From Candidatus Sulfotelmatobacter sp. (GTDB lineage: Bacteria; Acidobacteriota; Terriglobia; Terriglobales; Acidobacteriaceae), in assembly GCA_030041215.1 (NCBI GenBank), contig JASHOH010000117.1, positions 17,772 through 81,771 of the forward strand: a DNA stretch of 64,000 nucleotides. The letters are read 5' to 3'. Of this stretch, positions 36,243 through 44,614 are shown in pieces; positions within the stretch are counted from its first letter, which is position 1; each line of letters begins with the position of its first letter. A program made the position numbers and the translations under genes. Below the pieces are notes generated by a model, which searched no databases, had not been told where the DNA came from, and saw only the letters and a program-made list of their open reading frames with translations.

Positions 36243-36502
36243 AAAGTTGACGCTCCTGTTTGGTGGCCCTCCACAGCGTTACCAGATGGTAGTACTCGCC
36301 GCCGTCATCCTCGCGCACTTCGAAGATCAGAGTACAGCCTGTCGCCGGCCCATCCGATGGCGCGGAACTGCTCGGGGTGGTCAGAGCGCTGGTCGAGGTA
36401 GTAGGGATGGCTGAAGATCTCCTGAGCTTCCTCAAACCCGATGCCGCGTTTGGGATTGGATCGTACGCGTTGACTCTTGCGTTCATCGAAATGAAATCGC
36501 AT
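36226..36502 (-). pseudogene. brnT: BrnT-like toxin gene split by a frameshift
   Basis: BrnT toxins are RelE-fold ribonucleases of about 90 residues. The first part, MRFHFDERKSQRVRSNPKRG and then FEEAQEIFSHPYYL...QFRAIGWAGDRLY, reads in one frame from ATG 36502; the second, LIFEVREDDGGEYYHLVTLW and RATKQERQLYEEN, reads in the next frame to the stop at 36226. Together they give a complete BrnT pattern, including the C-terminal RATKQERQLYEE motif. The switch falls at about 36329-36334 and is equivalent to one extra base. Unless it is a sequencing error or recoded, only the truncated first part (65 residues) is made. Confidence 0.7.
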
Positions 36503-36504
36503 GA

Positions 36505-36519
36505 GTATAACAGTTATAC
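36505..36519. promoter_or_regulatory. Perfect palindrome, probable operator of the brnTA-like pair
   Basis: GTATAAC-a-GTTATAC, two perfect 7-base arms around one base, ending three bases upstream of the brnT start codon. A TATACT (complement of 36504-36509) within it could serve as a -10 element, though that would make a very short leader. A ribbon-helix-helix antitoxin would be expected to bind such a site. Confidence 0.55.
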
Positions 36520-36687
36520 CATATTAGGGATGACGGTGCTGCACGCGATTTCCCACTCAAGCCAGGACCGGGCTTGAGTGGGCCGCCCGCCCGTCACGGC
36601 CGTGCTAATCGCTGCGGGCGAGAAGGCAGGTTCCTCACCCGCGCTTCGCGCGTGTTCGGAATGACAATTTGTCAACGAGGGCGCTTG

Positions 36688-36717
36688 ACGCGGCGCTCAA
36701 GCGCCGCTCTTCCACGG
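36688..36717 (+). repeat. REP-like palindrome, reference copy
   Basis: acgcggcgctcaagcgccgc followed by tcttccacgg. The stem gcggcgct/agcgccgc is followed by an invariant tcttccacgg tail. Other copies: 27619, 33151, 37246 (split), 38933, 39626, 52064. Confidence 0.75.
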
Positions 36718-36720
36718 CAA

Positions 36721-36747
36721 TTCGCGGGCATGAGTGCCCGCGCCACA
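36721..36747 (-). repeat. REP-like palindrome of the moeA type
   Basis: ttcgcgggcatgagtgcccg then cgccaca. On the complement it matches moeA 7783-7809 except at the two central bases. Confidence 0.75.
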
Positions 36748-36750
36748 CGG

Positions 36751-36797
36751 CGTCATTCCGAAGGCCCGCGCTTTCACCAGCGGGCCGAGGAATCTCC
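36751..36797 (+). repeat. Dispersed repeat, second copy of the 12993 element
   Basis: gtcattccgaaggcccgcgc then tttcaccagcgggccgagga; a ccgc...gcgg stem flanks tttca. Matches 12993-13040 at most positions. Confidence 0.65.
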
Positions 36798-36824
36798 CGA
36801 TCGACGGATTAACGGGATGGAGAT

Positions 36825-36916
36825 CCTTCGCTCCGCCTGGGGTCCCTCGCTATGCTCGGGATTTCGGCGCGCGGCTCAGACGCCGCGCAAACGCCTCAAG
36901 CTGCGCTCAGGATGAC
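36825..36916 (-). repeat. Long dispersed repeat, copy 2
   Basis: Inverted relative to 29037-29128; see that entry. Confidence 0.75.
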
Positions 36917-37232
36917 AGAAAAGCAGGTTCCCATTCGAGTCCTTCGCTGCGCTTAGTCCCTCAGGGCAGGCTCTCACCGGTCCTTCGGACCGATTCGGAA
37001 TGACAGTGTTGAGAGAGGGCGTTATCGCAGCGCTGAAGCGCTGCGCCGCCTAGAGGCTTTACGGCGCCGCTGAGGCGCTTCGCGACCTAGAATGACAGAA
37101 AAAGCAGGTTCCCGTTCGACTCCTTCGCTGCGCTCAGTCCCTCAGGGCAGGCTCTCACCGGCGCTTCGCGGCGGTTCGGAATGACATCGTTAGGAGGGCG
37201 CGTTATCGCAGCGCTGAAGCGCTGCTCCACCC
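36911..37232 (+). repeat. Direct duplication of a 180-base unit
   Basis: Both copies run from atgacagaaa through agcaggttccc, ccttcgctgcgct, ccctcagggcaggctctcac, a variable palindrome, ttcggaatgaca and cgttatcgcagcgctgaagc. The copies start exactly 180 bases apart (36911 and 37091). The palindromes differ: ggtccttcggacc in the first and gcgcttcgcggc in the second. Confidence 0.75.
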
Positions 37233-37245
37233 AAAATCCGCTTCA

Positions 37246-37318
37246 ACGCGGCGCTGAAAGCTTGCCCTGAGCGAAATGAACGAAGCGAATGAGTCGAACG
37301 GGCGCCGCTCTTCCACGG
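37246..37318 (+). repeat. REP-like palindrome split by another repeat
   Basis: acgcggcgctgaaag (37246-37260) and cgccgctcttccacgg (37303-37318) together equal the uninterrupted element at 39626, apart from one base. Between them lie 42 bases beginning cttgccctgagcgaaatgaa, related to the CCTGCCCTGAGCG family. Confidence 0.75.
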
Positions 37319-37484
37319 TTGTTCTTGTGTCCTCGCGCAGTCGGCAGCTTGCTAGCTTCCTCACGCTGTGAAAAACTAGACCTTCAATATCTGCGGCGCG
37401 ATAAACCTGCGCCGCCGGACCCTGCGGTCGCTTTGCGCTCTCTCAGGGCAGGCTCTCGAGGGCGGCTGTCCCTACGCAAATCTC

Positions 37485-38885
37485 ATGGCTGCGCGCACAC
37501 TGTTCGAGAAGATTTGGGATTCGCACCTGGTTGCGACGCCTGCGGGGCGTTCGCCGATCCTTTATATCGATCTGCATCTGGTGCATGAAGTCACTTCGCC
37601 GCAGGCGTTTGATGGCCTGCGCGCTACAGGAAGACGAGTGCGTCAGACGGCGCGAACCGTTGCGACCGTCGACCACAATGTGCCGACCGAGCCGCGCGGG
37701 ACTCCCATCACCGACGAAATCGCCGCGCGGCAGATTGCCGCGTTGCAGGCCAACTGCGAGGAGTTTGGCGTGCGGCTGTTCGATATGGACTCTCCGGAGC
37801 AAGGCATTGTGCACGTGATCGGTCCGGAGCTGGGATTGACGCAGCCGGGAATGACGATTGTATGCGGCGACAGCCACACCTCAACGCACGGGGCGTTCGG
37901 TTCATTGGCGTTCGGCATTGGCACGTCCGAAGTGGAGCACGTGCTGGCGACGCAGTGTTTGGCGCAGCAGAAGCCGAAGACGATGAAGATCGACGTGCGC
38001 GGGCGCTTGCCCGAAGGCGTGACGGCGAAGGATTTGGCGCTGGGAATCATTGGGCAGATCGGCACCGACGGGGCGATGGGACATGTGATCGAGTACGCGG
38101 GCGAAGCAGTGCGTGGGCTCTCGATGGAAGGCCGCATGACGCTGTGCAACATGAGCATTGAGGCAGGAGCGCGCGCAGGTATGGTCGCTCCGGATGAGAC
38201 GACGTTTGCGTATGTGCGCGGACGGCGGTTTGCGCCTGCGGAGTGGGAGAAGGCGGTCTCGCAGTGGCGCGACCTGCCTTCGGATTGGGACGCGGCGTTC
38301 GATAAGGTGGTGGAGATTGATGCGGCGCAGTTGTCGCCGTTTGTGACGTGGGGGACGAATCCGGGAATGGTTGCGCCGGTGACGGGACGCGTGCCGGATC
38401 TCTCTGCTTTGCGGGAGTCTGAGCGGCGGGCGGCGGAGTTGGCGTTGCAGTATATGGGATTGGAGCCGGGAAAGCGCATTCAGGAGATTGGGATTGACCG
38501 GGTATTTATCGGGTCGTGCACGAACTCGCGGATCGAGGACTTGCGCGCGGCTGCAAGAGTGGCGCGCGGGCATCGTGTGGCTTCGAAAGTGCGCGCGTTG
38601 GTGGTGCCGGGATCGCAGACCGTGAAGCGTGCGGCTGAAACAGAAGGGTTGCACCAGATCTTCCTGGATGCAGGGTTTGAATGGAGAGAGTCGGGATGCT
38701 CGATGTGCCTGGGGATGAATCCAGACATTTTGCAACCTGGGGAAAGATGCGCTTCCACCAGCAATCGGAATTTCGAGGGAAGGCAAGGGCGCGGTGGGCG
38801 GACGCATCTGGTGAGTCCGATGATGGCGGCCGCGGCGGCGATTGCCGGGCATTTTACGGATGTTAGGGAGTGGAAGTTTCGGTAG
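37485..38885 (+). CDS. leuC: 3-isopropylmalate dehydratase, large subunit
   Basis: Isomerises 2- to 3-isopropylmalate in leucine synthesis, together with LeuD. 466 residues, normal length for the stand-alone LeuC type. Visible: [14 protein letters not shown] (about 127-140) and the 4Fe-4S ligands in [13 protein letters not shown] (about 347) and [11 protein letters not shown] (about 406-416). The start ATG lacks a strong ribosome site. leuD follows after 105 bases that contain two palindromic repeats, an unusually large gap for this gene pair. Other leucine genes (leuA, leuB) are not in the window. Confidence 0.94.
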   Translation: MAARTLFEKIWDSHLVATPAGRSPILYIDLHLVHEVTSPQAFDGLRATGRRVRQTARTVATVDHNVPTEPRGTPITDEIAARQIAALQANCEEFGVRLFDMDSPEQGIVHVIGPELGLTQPGMTIVCGDSHTSTHGAFGSLAFGIGTSEVEHVLATQCLAQQKPKTMKIDVRGRLPEGVTAKDLALGIIGQIGTDGAMGHVIEYAGEAVRGLSMEGRMTLCNMSIEAGARAGMVAPDETTFAYVRGRRFAPAEWEKAVSQWRDLPSDWDAAFDKVVEIDAAQLSPFVTWGTNPGMVAPVTGRVPDLSALRESERRAAELALQYMGLEPGKRIQEIGIDRVFIGSCTNSRIEDLRAAARVARGHRVASKVRALVVPGSQTVKRAAETEGLHQIFLDAGFEWRESGCSMCLGMNPDILQPGERCASTSNRNFEGRQGRGGRTHLVSPMMAAAAAIAGHFTDVREWKFR

Positions 38886-38899
38886 GGGCGTGCGCCTCG

Positions 38900-38962
38900 G
38901 GGGCTAAAACCCCTCATATTCTTACGTGCGTCACGCGGCCCTAAAGGGCCGCTCTTCCACGG
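38900..38962 (+). repeat. Two REP-like palindromes between leuC and leuD
   Basis: ggggctaaaacccc (38900-38913) starts 14 bases after the leuC stop. acgcggccctaaagggccgc plus tcttccacgg (38933-38962) is a member of the 36688 family in which the arms have changed together (ggccct/agggcc), keeping the stem. Confidence 0.7.
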
Positions 38963-38990
38963 CGCTTAGTGATCTCGGAGGAGATATACG

Positions 38991-39599
38991 ATGAAGCCAT
39001 TTCGAATACATCACGGGCGGGCGGCGCCGCTGGATCGTGTCAACGTTGATACCGACCAGATTATTCCGAAGCAGTTTTTGAAGCGGATTGAGAAGACTGG
39101 GTTCGGGCAGTTTTTATTTTATGACTGGCGGTTTGGGGCGGATGGGAAGAAGACAGGCCAGTTTGTTCTTGACGATCCGCGATATGCCGGCGCGAGCGTT
39201 CTTGTGGCAGGGAAGAATTTTGGGTGCGGGTCGTCGCGGGAGCATGCCGTTTGGGCGCTGGCCGATTTCGGTTTTCGCGCGGTGATTTCGTCGTCGTTTG
39301 CCGACATCTTTGCTAATAACAGCACGAAGAACGGATTCTTGACCGTGCGTTTGAGTGAAGAGGAAACGGCAGAGTTGATGCGCCGGGCGCGGGAGATCGA
39401 CGGGCACGAGCTCACGATTGATTTGGAGAAATGCGAGGTGCGGGACGATCGGGGGTTCCGCGCGAAGTTCACGATCGATGAGTTTGTGCGGCATTGTTTG
39501 CTGAATGGGCTGGATGATATCGGGTTGACCTTGCAGCACGAGGCGGAGATTGCGGCGTATGAGGCGAAGCATCCGGCGCCGGCGGGCATCAGGGGCTGA
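38991..39599 (+). CDS. leuD: 3-isopropylmalate dehydratase, small subunit
   Basis: Swivelling-domain partner of LeuC, 202 residues. Seen: the N-terminal PLDRVNVDTDQIIPKQFLK, FGCGSSREHAVWAL (about 78-91) and ISSSFADIFANNSTKNGFL (about 99-117), all hallmarks of the family. A strong GGAGGAG ribosome site lies eight bases before the ATG, so translation does not depend on leuC. The last codons and stop are contributed by a GGGGCTGAAGCCC palindrome (39592-39604). Confidence 0.94.
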   Translation: MKPFRIHHGRAAPLDRVNVDTDQIIPKQFLKRIEKTGFGQFLFYDWRFGADGKKTGQFVLDDPRYAGASVLVAGKNFGCGSSREHAVWALADFGFRAVISSSFADIFANNSTKNGFLTVRLSEEETAELMRRAREIDGHELTIDLEKCEVRDDRGFRAKFTIDEFVRHCLLNGLDDIGLTLQHEAEIAAYEAKHPAPAGIRG

Positions 39600-39655
39600 A
39601 GCCCGGCACAAATTTTGAATTCTTTACGCGGCGCTGAAAGCGCCGCTCTTTCACG
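39592..39655 (+). repeat. Two REP-like palindromes at the end of leuD
   Basis: ggggctgaagccc (39592-39604) overlaps the leuD stop codon. acgcggcgctgaaagcgccg plus ctctttcacg (39626-39655) is an uninterrupted copy of the 36688 family. Confidence 0.65.
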
Positions 39656-39964
39656 CCGGCGCCAACGGCAGAGGTGTCGAAAGCGCGCTGCGGAGCATCG
39701 CTCCTCTGGACAGCTCCATTCGACTCCCCCTCTCTTCGTTCGGTTCGCTCAGGGCAGGCTATGGGCGGCTGCCTACATCAGCACTGAGCGGGTAAAGATT
39801 TGTAAAGCCTCACCCCGTCTATTGACCTCTCAGGACCCCACAGTTGCTGCTGATTTAGAAGGGTTCTACTATTAGTTAGCGTCTTCTTTACCTACCAACC
39901 CATGGGCGGAGAATGCGATGAAAATCTCCGGCCCGGAGGCCGGAGTTGCCGCGACTGAATCGAC
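39600..39964. other. Intergenic region before the RND operon
   Basis: Apart from the palindromes at its left end and a tcgttcggttcgctcagggc stretch near 39736-39765 related to the large repeat family, nothing is recognised. A promoter for the RND operon is expected here but none stood out. Confidence 0.4.
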
Positions 39965-41290
39965 ATGAAAACGTCTAATCTATGGGTGTGGCATTGCCGA
40001 GGTTGTGAAAAGAAGCATCTCGATCCAACTGTGAAATTCGCCAAATCCAATACGCAAGGAGCTGCCTGGCCGGTGCTTGCCCTAATACTCCTTTTCGGCA
40101 TTTGCGCATCACTTGTGGGATGCAGCAGCTCGGATGCGAAGAAGAATGCCCAGGCGGCCGCGCCGCGACCGGTTTCGGTGGCGATTGCGCCGGTGGTGAA
40201 ACAGGATGTGCCGGTTTACCTGGTCGGGCTGGGGTCGGTGACCGCGTTCTACACGGCAAATATAAAGAGCCGCGTGGATGGGCAGATCATGCAGGTCAAC
40301 TTCAAGGAAGGGCAGGACGTGAAGGAGGGACAACTGCTGATCGTGATCGATCCGCGCCCCTACCAGGTGCAACTCGAGCAGATGCAGGCACAGTTGTTCA
40401 AGGACCAGGCGTCGCTGCGCGATGCAAAACTGAACTATGACCGCTACGTCACGCTGCTTCCCTCCGGCAGCATTTCGCAGCAGCAGGTGGATACGCAGAA
40501 GGCCACAGTCGATCAGCTTGATGGGCAGGTGCGCACCGACCAGGCGCAGATCGACAACGCAAAACTGAACATCGTCTATTGCAACATCACAGCGCCGTTC
40601 AGCGGGCGGGTGGGATTGCGGCAAGTGGATCCGGGAAACATTATCCATGCCACGGACACCAATCCGATGCTGATCCTGACGCAGTTGCAGCCGATCGCAG
40701 TGATTTTCACGCTGCCGGAAGACCAGCTGCCAACAGTGGCTGATCACATGAAAAAGGCGACGCTCGAAGTGGACGCTTACAGCCGTGACGATCAGACGAA
40801 GCTGGCAACAGGAAAACTGCTGACCATCGATAACCAGATCGATCAGACCACGGGTACGGCCAAGCTGAAAGCGGTTTTCGACAACAAGGACAACAAGCTA
40901 TGGCCGAACCAATTCGTCAATGCAAACCTGCTGCTGGAAACGAGAAAGGACAGCACTGTGGTGCCGACAGCGGCAATCCAGCGCGGCCCGCAGGGAGCAT
41001 ATGTGTATTTGGCGAAGCCCGACAAAACCGTGACAGCCCAGAATGTGACCGTGTCGCTTTCGCAAGGAAATATATCGATTATTACGGCGGGTTTGAATCC
41101 GGGCGATACGGTGGTGACCGACGGGCAAGACAAGCTACAAACCGGCAGCAGGATTGAACCGCGCAATAGCAATATTCCTGGGAACAATGCAAGTCCGGCA
41201 GGCGGGCGGGCTGGCGCGGGCAATCCCACCGGAAATTCGTCCACTGGCAGTCAGAGTTCCGGCTCGTCATCAGGAAATGCAGCACCATGA
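39965..41290 (+). CDS. mdtA: RND efflux adaptor (MdtA-like lipoprotein)
   Basis: Periplasmic membrane-fusion protein of 441 residues linking inner-membrane pumps to an outer-membrane channel. A membrane segment with lipobox [10 protein letters not shown] (about 50-60) suggests lipid anchoring. Then barrel-sandwich halves ([39 protein letters not shown]), a coiled hairpin (about 135-195) and a beta barrel. The C-terminal 50 residues are Gly/Ser/Asn-rich and low-complexity. Overlaps the first pump gene by 4 bases. The N-terminal ~35 residues before the membrane segment are unusual; a downstream start is possible. Confidence 0.9.
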   Translation: MKTSNLWVWHCRGCEKKHLDPTVKFAKSNTQGAAWPVLALILLFGICASLVGCSSSDAKKNAQAAAPRPVSVAIAPVVKQDVPVYLVGLGSVTAFYTANIKSRVDGQIMQVNFKEGQDVKEGQLLIVIDPRPYQVQLEQMQAQLFKDQASLRDAKLNYDRYVTLLPSGSISQQQVDTQKATVDQLDGQVRTDQAQIDNAKLNIVYCNITAPFSGRVGLRQVDPGNIIHATDTNPMLILTQLQPIAVIFTLPEDQLPTVADHMKKATLEVDAYSRDDQTKLATGKLLTIDNQIDQTTGTAKLKAVFDNKDNKLWPNQFVNANLLLETRKDSTVVPTAAIQRGPQGAYVYLAKPDKTVTAQNVTVSLSQGNISIITAGLNPGDTVVTDGQDKLQTGSRIEPRNSNIPGNNASPAGGRAGAGNPTGNSSTGSQSSGSSSGNAAP

Positions 41291-44200
41291 GTCCGTCACG
41301 AATATTTATTCTTCGGCCGGTGGCAACCACGCTGTTGATGGTGGGAGTCCTGCTGGTGGGATGGGTAGCGTTTATGCAGTTGCCTGTCTCGGCCCTTCCC
41401 GAAGTTGATTACCCGACAATTCAAGTGGTGACGTTTTATCCCGGGGCTGATCCGGACGTGATGGCGTCGTCTGTAACGTCGCCCCTGGAGCGGCAGTTCG
41501 GGCAGGTGCCGGGATTGAGCCAGATGACCTCGACCAGTTCGTTTGGCAGCTCGGTTATCACCTTGCAGTTTGCGCTCGATCAGAACATCGATGTGGAAGA
41601 GCAGCAAGTGCAGGCAGCGGTGAATGCGGCGCAGACATATTTACCGGCAGACCTGCCGAATCCTCCCATCTATAACAAGGTGAATCCGGCGGACGCGCCG
41701 ATTCTCACTCTGGCGTTGACTTCGGATTCGCTGCCTTTGTCGAAAGTTGAAGACCTCGCGGACACGGCGCTGGCGCAGAAGATTTCGCAACTGCCTGGCG
41801 TGGGACTGGTTTCGATCAGCGGTGGGCAGAAACCAGCAGTGCGAGTGCAGGTGAATCCGACGGCGCTGGCAAGTTACGGGTTGGGTCTGGAAGATGTTCG
41901 CACTGCGCTGGCAGAGGCAAATGTGGACCAGGCGAAGGGTGAGATCGACGGGCCCAGGCAGTCATACACGCTGGGAGCGAACGATCAGCTCTTTACGGCC
42001 GACCAGTACAAGCCGATCGTGGTCGCCTACCGCAATGGGGCGCCGGTAAGGCTCAGCGATATTGCGAACGTGATCGACGGCACCGAGAACACGTTGCTGG
42101 CGGCGTGGATGGGGACGAAGGATTATCTTACTCCGGCTGTAATCGTGAACATTCAGCGGCAGCCGGGGGCGAACATTATTAGCGTCGTCGACCGCATCAA
42201 GAAGTTGCTGCCGCAATTGCAGGCTTCGCTGCCGACAGCAGTGAAGCTGCAAATACTGACCGACAGGACGACGACGATCCGCGCGTCGGTAAAGGATGTT
42301 GAATTCGAACTGGCGCTAACTATTGTGCTGGTCGTGATTGTTATTTTCTTCTTCCTGCGAAGCCTGCGGGCCACGATGATTCCCAGCGCTGCCGTGCCTC
42401 TCTCGATTATCGGCACGTTCGGCGTGATGTATCTGCTGAGCTACAGCCTGAACAACCTCACTCTGATGGCGCTGACGATATCGACTGGATTTGTAGTCGA
42501 TGACGCGATCGTGATGATTGAAAACATCGACCGGTTCCTCGAGGCAGGGGATTCTCCGCTCGATGCGGCGCTGAAAGGGTCGGGGCAGATTGGGTTCACG
42601 ATTGTTTCGCTGACGGTTTCGCTGATTGCGGTGCTGATTCCTCTGCTGTTTATGGGCGATATCGTCGGCAGGCTGTTCCGCGAGTTTGCAGTCACGTTGG
42701 CGGTGACGATTCTGGTTTCCGCGGGAGTGTCGTTGAGCTTGACGCCGATGATGTGCGCCAAGCTGCTCAAGCACAAGGGGGAAGGCGGACAAGGGAAGTT
42801 TTACGAAGTCACCGAAAATTATTATAACCGCGTGATCGCGTTTTATGGGCGCACGGTGAAGTGGGTGCTGAAACACCAGACAGCCACTTTGCTAGTGACG
42901 TTCGGAACGCTTGTGCTCACCTTGATCCTTTATGTCGTGGTACCCAAAGGATTTTTCCCCGTGCAGGATACGGGTGTGATCTTGGGAATCTCGGAAGCTC
43001 CCGATGACGTTTCATTCGAGGCGATGTCGCAGCGGCAGCAGGAGCTGGCGAAGGTCATTCTGCAAGATAAAGATGTCGAGAGTTTGTCTTCGTTCATCGG
43101 GGTTGATGGAACGAACACAACCATGAACAGCGGGCGCATTCAGATTAATCTGAAGTCCCGCGATGAGCGCAGCGATGACGCCTCGGCGATTATTCGCCGG
43201 CTGCAACCGCAACTGGAAAAAGTCGAGGGCATTACACTTTACATGCAGCCGGTGCAGGATTTGACGGTGGAAGACCGCGTCAGCCGCACACAGTTCCAAT
43301 ATTCAATCGAAGATGCGGACGCGAACGAACTGGCGCAGTGGACGCCGAAGCTGGTCGACAAGTTGCGGGCTTCGCCCGTGTTGCGCGATGTGGCCACTGA
43401 TCAGCTCAACGGTGGATTGCGGACCACTCTCGCGATCGACCGCGATACGGCGTCGCGTTTGGGCATTCTTCCATCGGCCATCGATAACACGCTTTATGAC
43501 GCATTCGGTCAGCGGCTGGTTTCCATCATCTTTACGCAGTTGAATCAGTATCACGTTGTCCTGGAAGTATTGCCGAGCTTCGCCAAGGACCCGAGTCAAA
43601 TGAATGACGTGTATGTGCGGCCCAGCACGATCGCTCCTACAAATGGAGCGCCGACAGCAAACGCGGCGACGGCTACTACGAGCGGGCCGCCGGTGCCGAT
43701 TACAACATTCACGCACGTGCGGTCGACGCGCACGCCGCTGGCGGTAAATCATCAGGGGCAGTTCCCAGTCGTCACATTGTCATTCAATTTGGCGCCGGGA
43801 GCTTCGCTAGGCGAGGCGACCACGGCAATTCAGCAGGCGGAGAAAGAGATTCAACTGCCGCCCAGTATTCACGCGGCGTTTCAAGGAACGGCGGCAGCCT
43901 TTCAGAACTCTCTTTCGACCGAGCCGTTCTTGATTCTGGCTGCAATCGTTACCGTGTATATCGTGCTGGGCGTGTTGTACGAAAGCTACATTCACCCGAT
44001 TACGATTCTTTCCACGCTGCCATCGGCCGGCGTTGGCGCAATTCTGGCATTGGAGCTTACGGGCAACGATCTGACCGTGGTCGCGCTAATTGGCATCATT
44101 CTACTGATCGGAATTGTGAAGAAGAACGCCATCATGATGATCGACTTTGCTCTGGAGGCTGAGCGGGTGGAGCACAAGCCTCCGGAGGAAGCCATCTTTC

Positions 44201-44463
44201 AGGCATGCCTGCTGCGTTTTCGTCCGATCATGATGACGACCATGGCGGCGCTGCTCGCCGGTCTGCCGCTGGCGCTAGGGTCCGGAACGGGAGCGGAATT
44301 GCGCAGGCCACTGGGCATCACGATTGTGGGTGGATTGCTGCTAAGCCAGTTGCTGACGTTGTACACGACGCCTGTGGTTTATTTGTGGTTCGACAGGCTG
44401 GCACACAAGTTTGAAAAATACAGGATTGGAAATCCGATTCCGCAGGAGGAGATGGGGGACTAG
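41287..44463 (+). CDS. mdtB: RND efflux pump subunit, MdtB-like
   Basis: Proton-driven inner-membrane transporter of 1058 residues. HAE-1/HAE-2 type layout: helix 1 at the N-terminus ([20 protein letters not shown]), two large periplasmic loops, and the proton-relay helix with the paired aspartates in [30 protein letters not shown] and [18 protein letters not shown] sequences are typical. The second periplasmic loop contains an Ala/Thr-rich insert around residue 790. Translationally coupled to the adaptor and followed by a second pump, as in MdtABC, where the two pumps form heterotrimers. Confidence 0.93.
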   Translation: MSPSRIFILRPVATTLLMVGVLLVGWVAFMQLPVSALPEVDYPTIQVVTFYPGADPDVMASSVTSPLERQFGQVPGLSQMTSTSSFGSSVITLQFALDQNIDVEEQQVQAAVNAAQTYLPADLPNPPIYNKVNPADAPILTLALTSDSLPLSKVEDLADTALAQKISQLPGVGLVSISGGQKPAVRVQVNPTALASYGLGLEDVRTALAEANVDQAKGEIDGPRQSYTLGANDQLFTADQYKPIVVAYRNGAPVRLSDIANVIDGTENTLLAAWMGTKDYLTPAVIVNIQRQPGANIISVVDRIKKLLPQLQASLPTAVKLQILTDRTTTIRASVKDVEFELALTIVLVVIVIFFFLRSLRATMIPSAAVPLSIIGTFGVMYLLSYSLNNLTLMALTISTGFVVDDAIVMIENIDRFLEAGDSPLDAALKGSGQIGFTIVSLTVSLIAVLIPLLFMGDIVGRLFREFAVTLAVTILVSAGVSLSLTPMMCAKLLKHKGEGGQGKFYEVTENYYNRVIAFYGRTVKWVLKHQTATLLVTFGTLVLTLILYVVVPKGFFPVQDTGVILGISEAPDDVSFEAMSQRQQELAKVILQDKDVESLSSFIGVDGTNTTMNSGRIQINLKSRDERSDDASAIIRRLQPQLEKVEGITLYMQPVQDLTVEDRVSRTQFQYSIEDADANELAQWTPKLVDKLRASPVLRDVATDQLNGGLRTTLAIDRDTASRLGILPSAIDNTLYDAFGQRLVSIIFTQLNQYHVVLEVLPSFAKDPSQMNDVYVRPSTIAPTNGAPTANAATATTSGPPVPITTFTHVRSTRTPLAVNHQGQFPVVTLSFNLAPGASLGEATTAIQQAEKEIQLPPSIHAAFQGTAAAFQNSLSTEPFLILAAIVTVYIVLGVLYESYIHPITILSTLPSAGVGAILALELTGNDLTVVALIGIILLIGIVKKNAIMMIDFALEAERVEHKPPEEAIFQACLLRFRPIMMTTMAALLAGLPLALGSGTGAELRRPLGITIVGGLLLSQLLTLYTTPVVYLWFDRLAHKFEKYRIGNPIPQEEMGD

Positions 44464-44486
44464 GTAGCTTTCGACTACAAAGCTGA

Positions 44487-44558
44487 GAAAAGCAGGTTCC
44501 CTCTGCCGTGCGGCTCAGGGCAGGCTCTCACCCGCGCTTCGCGCGCTTTCGGAATGGA
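44487..44558 (+). repeat. Dispersed repeat between the two pump genes
   Basis: agaaaagcaggttccctctg, then ctcagggcaggctctcaccc, palindrome gcgcttcgcgcgc and tttcggaatgga. Same framework as the 180-base unit at 36911. It sits inside the operon. Confidence 0.65.
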
Positions 44559-44614
44559 ATCGCGTTGAGTGCGGCTGGGTGGCATGCCTGAAGGCGTGCC
44601 CGGAAACGAAGCTC

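Larger units (their letters stand above)
36520..37484. repeat. Repeat cluster between brnT and leuC
   Basis: About 960 bases without a gene, made almost entirely of repeat copies: 36623-36666, 36688-36717, 36721-36747, 36751-36797, 36825-36916, two copies of a 180-base unit (36911-37090 and 37091-37232) and a split palindrome at 37246-37318. Frames across it are not protein-like. The leuC promoter must lie in or near its right end; I could not pick one. Confidence 0.75.

Noticed and set aside
37902..38852. Minus-strand frame of 316 codons within leuC
   Set aside because: Arg/His-rich shadow of a well-recognised gene.
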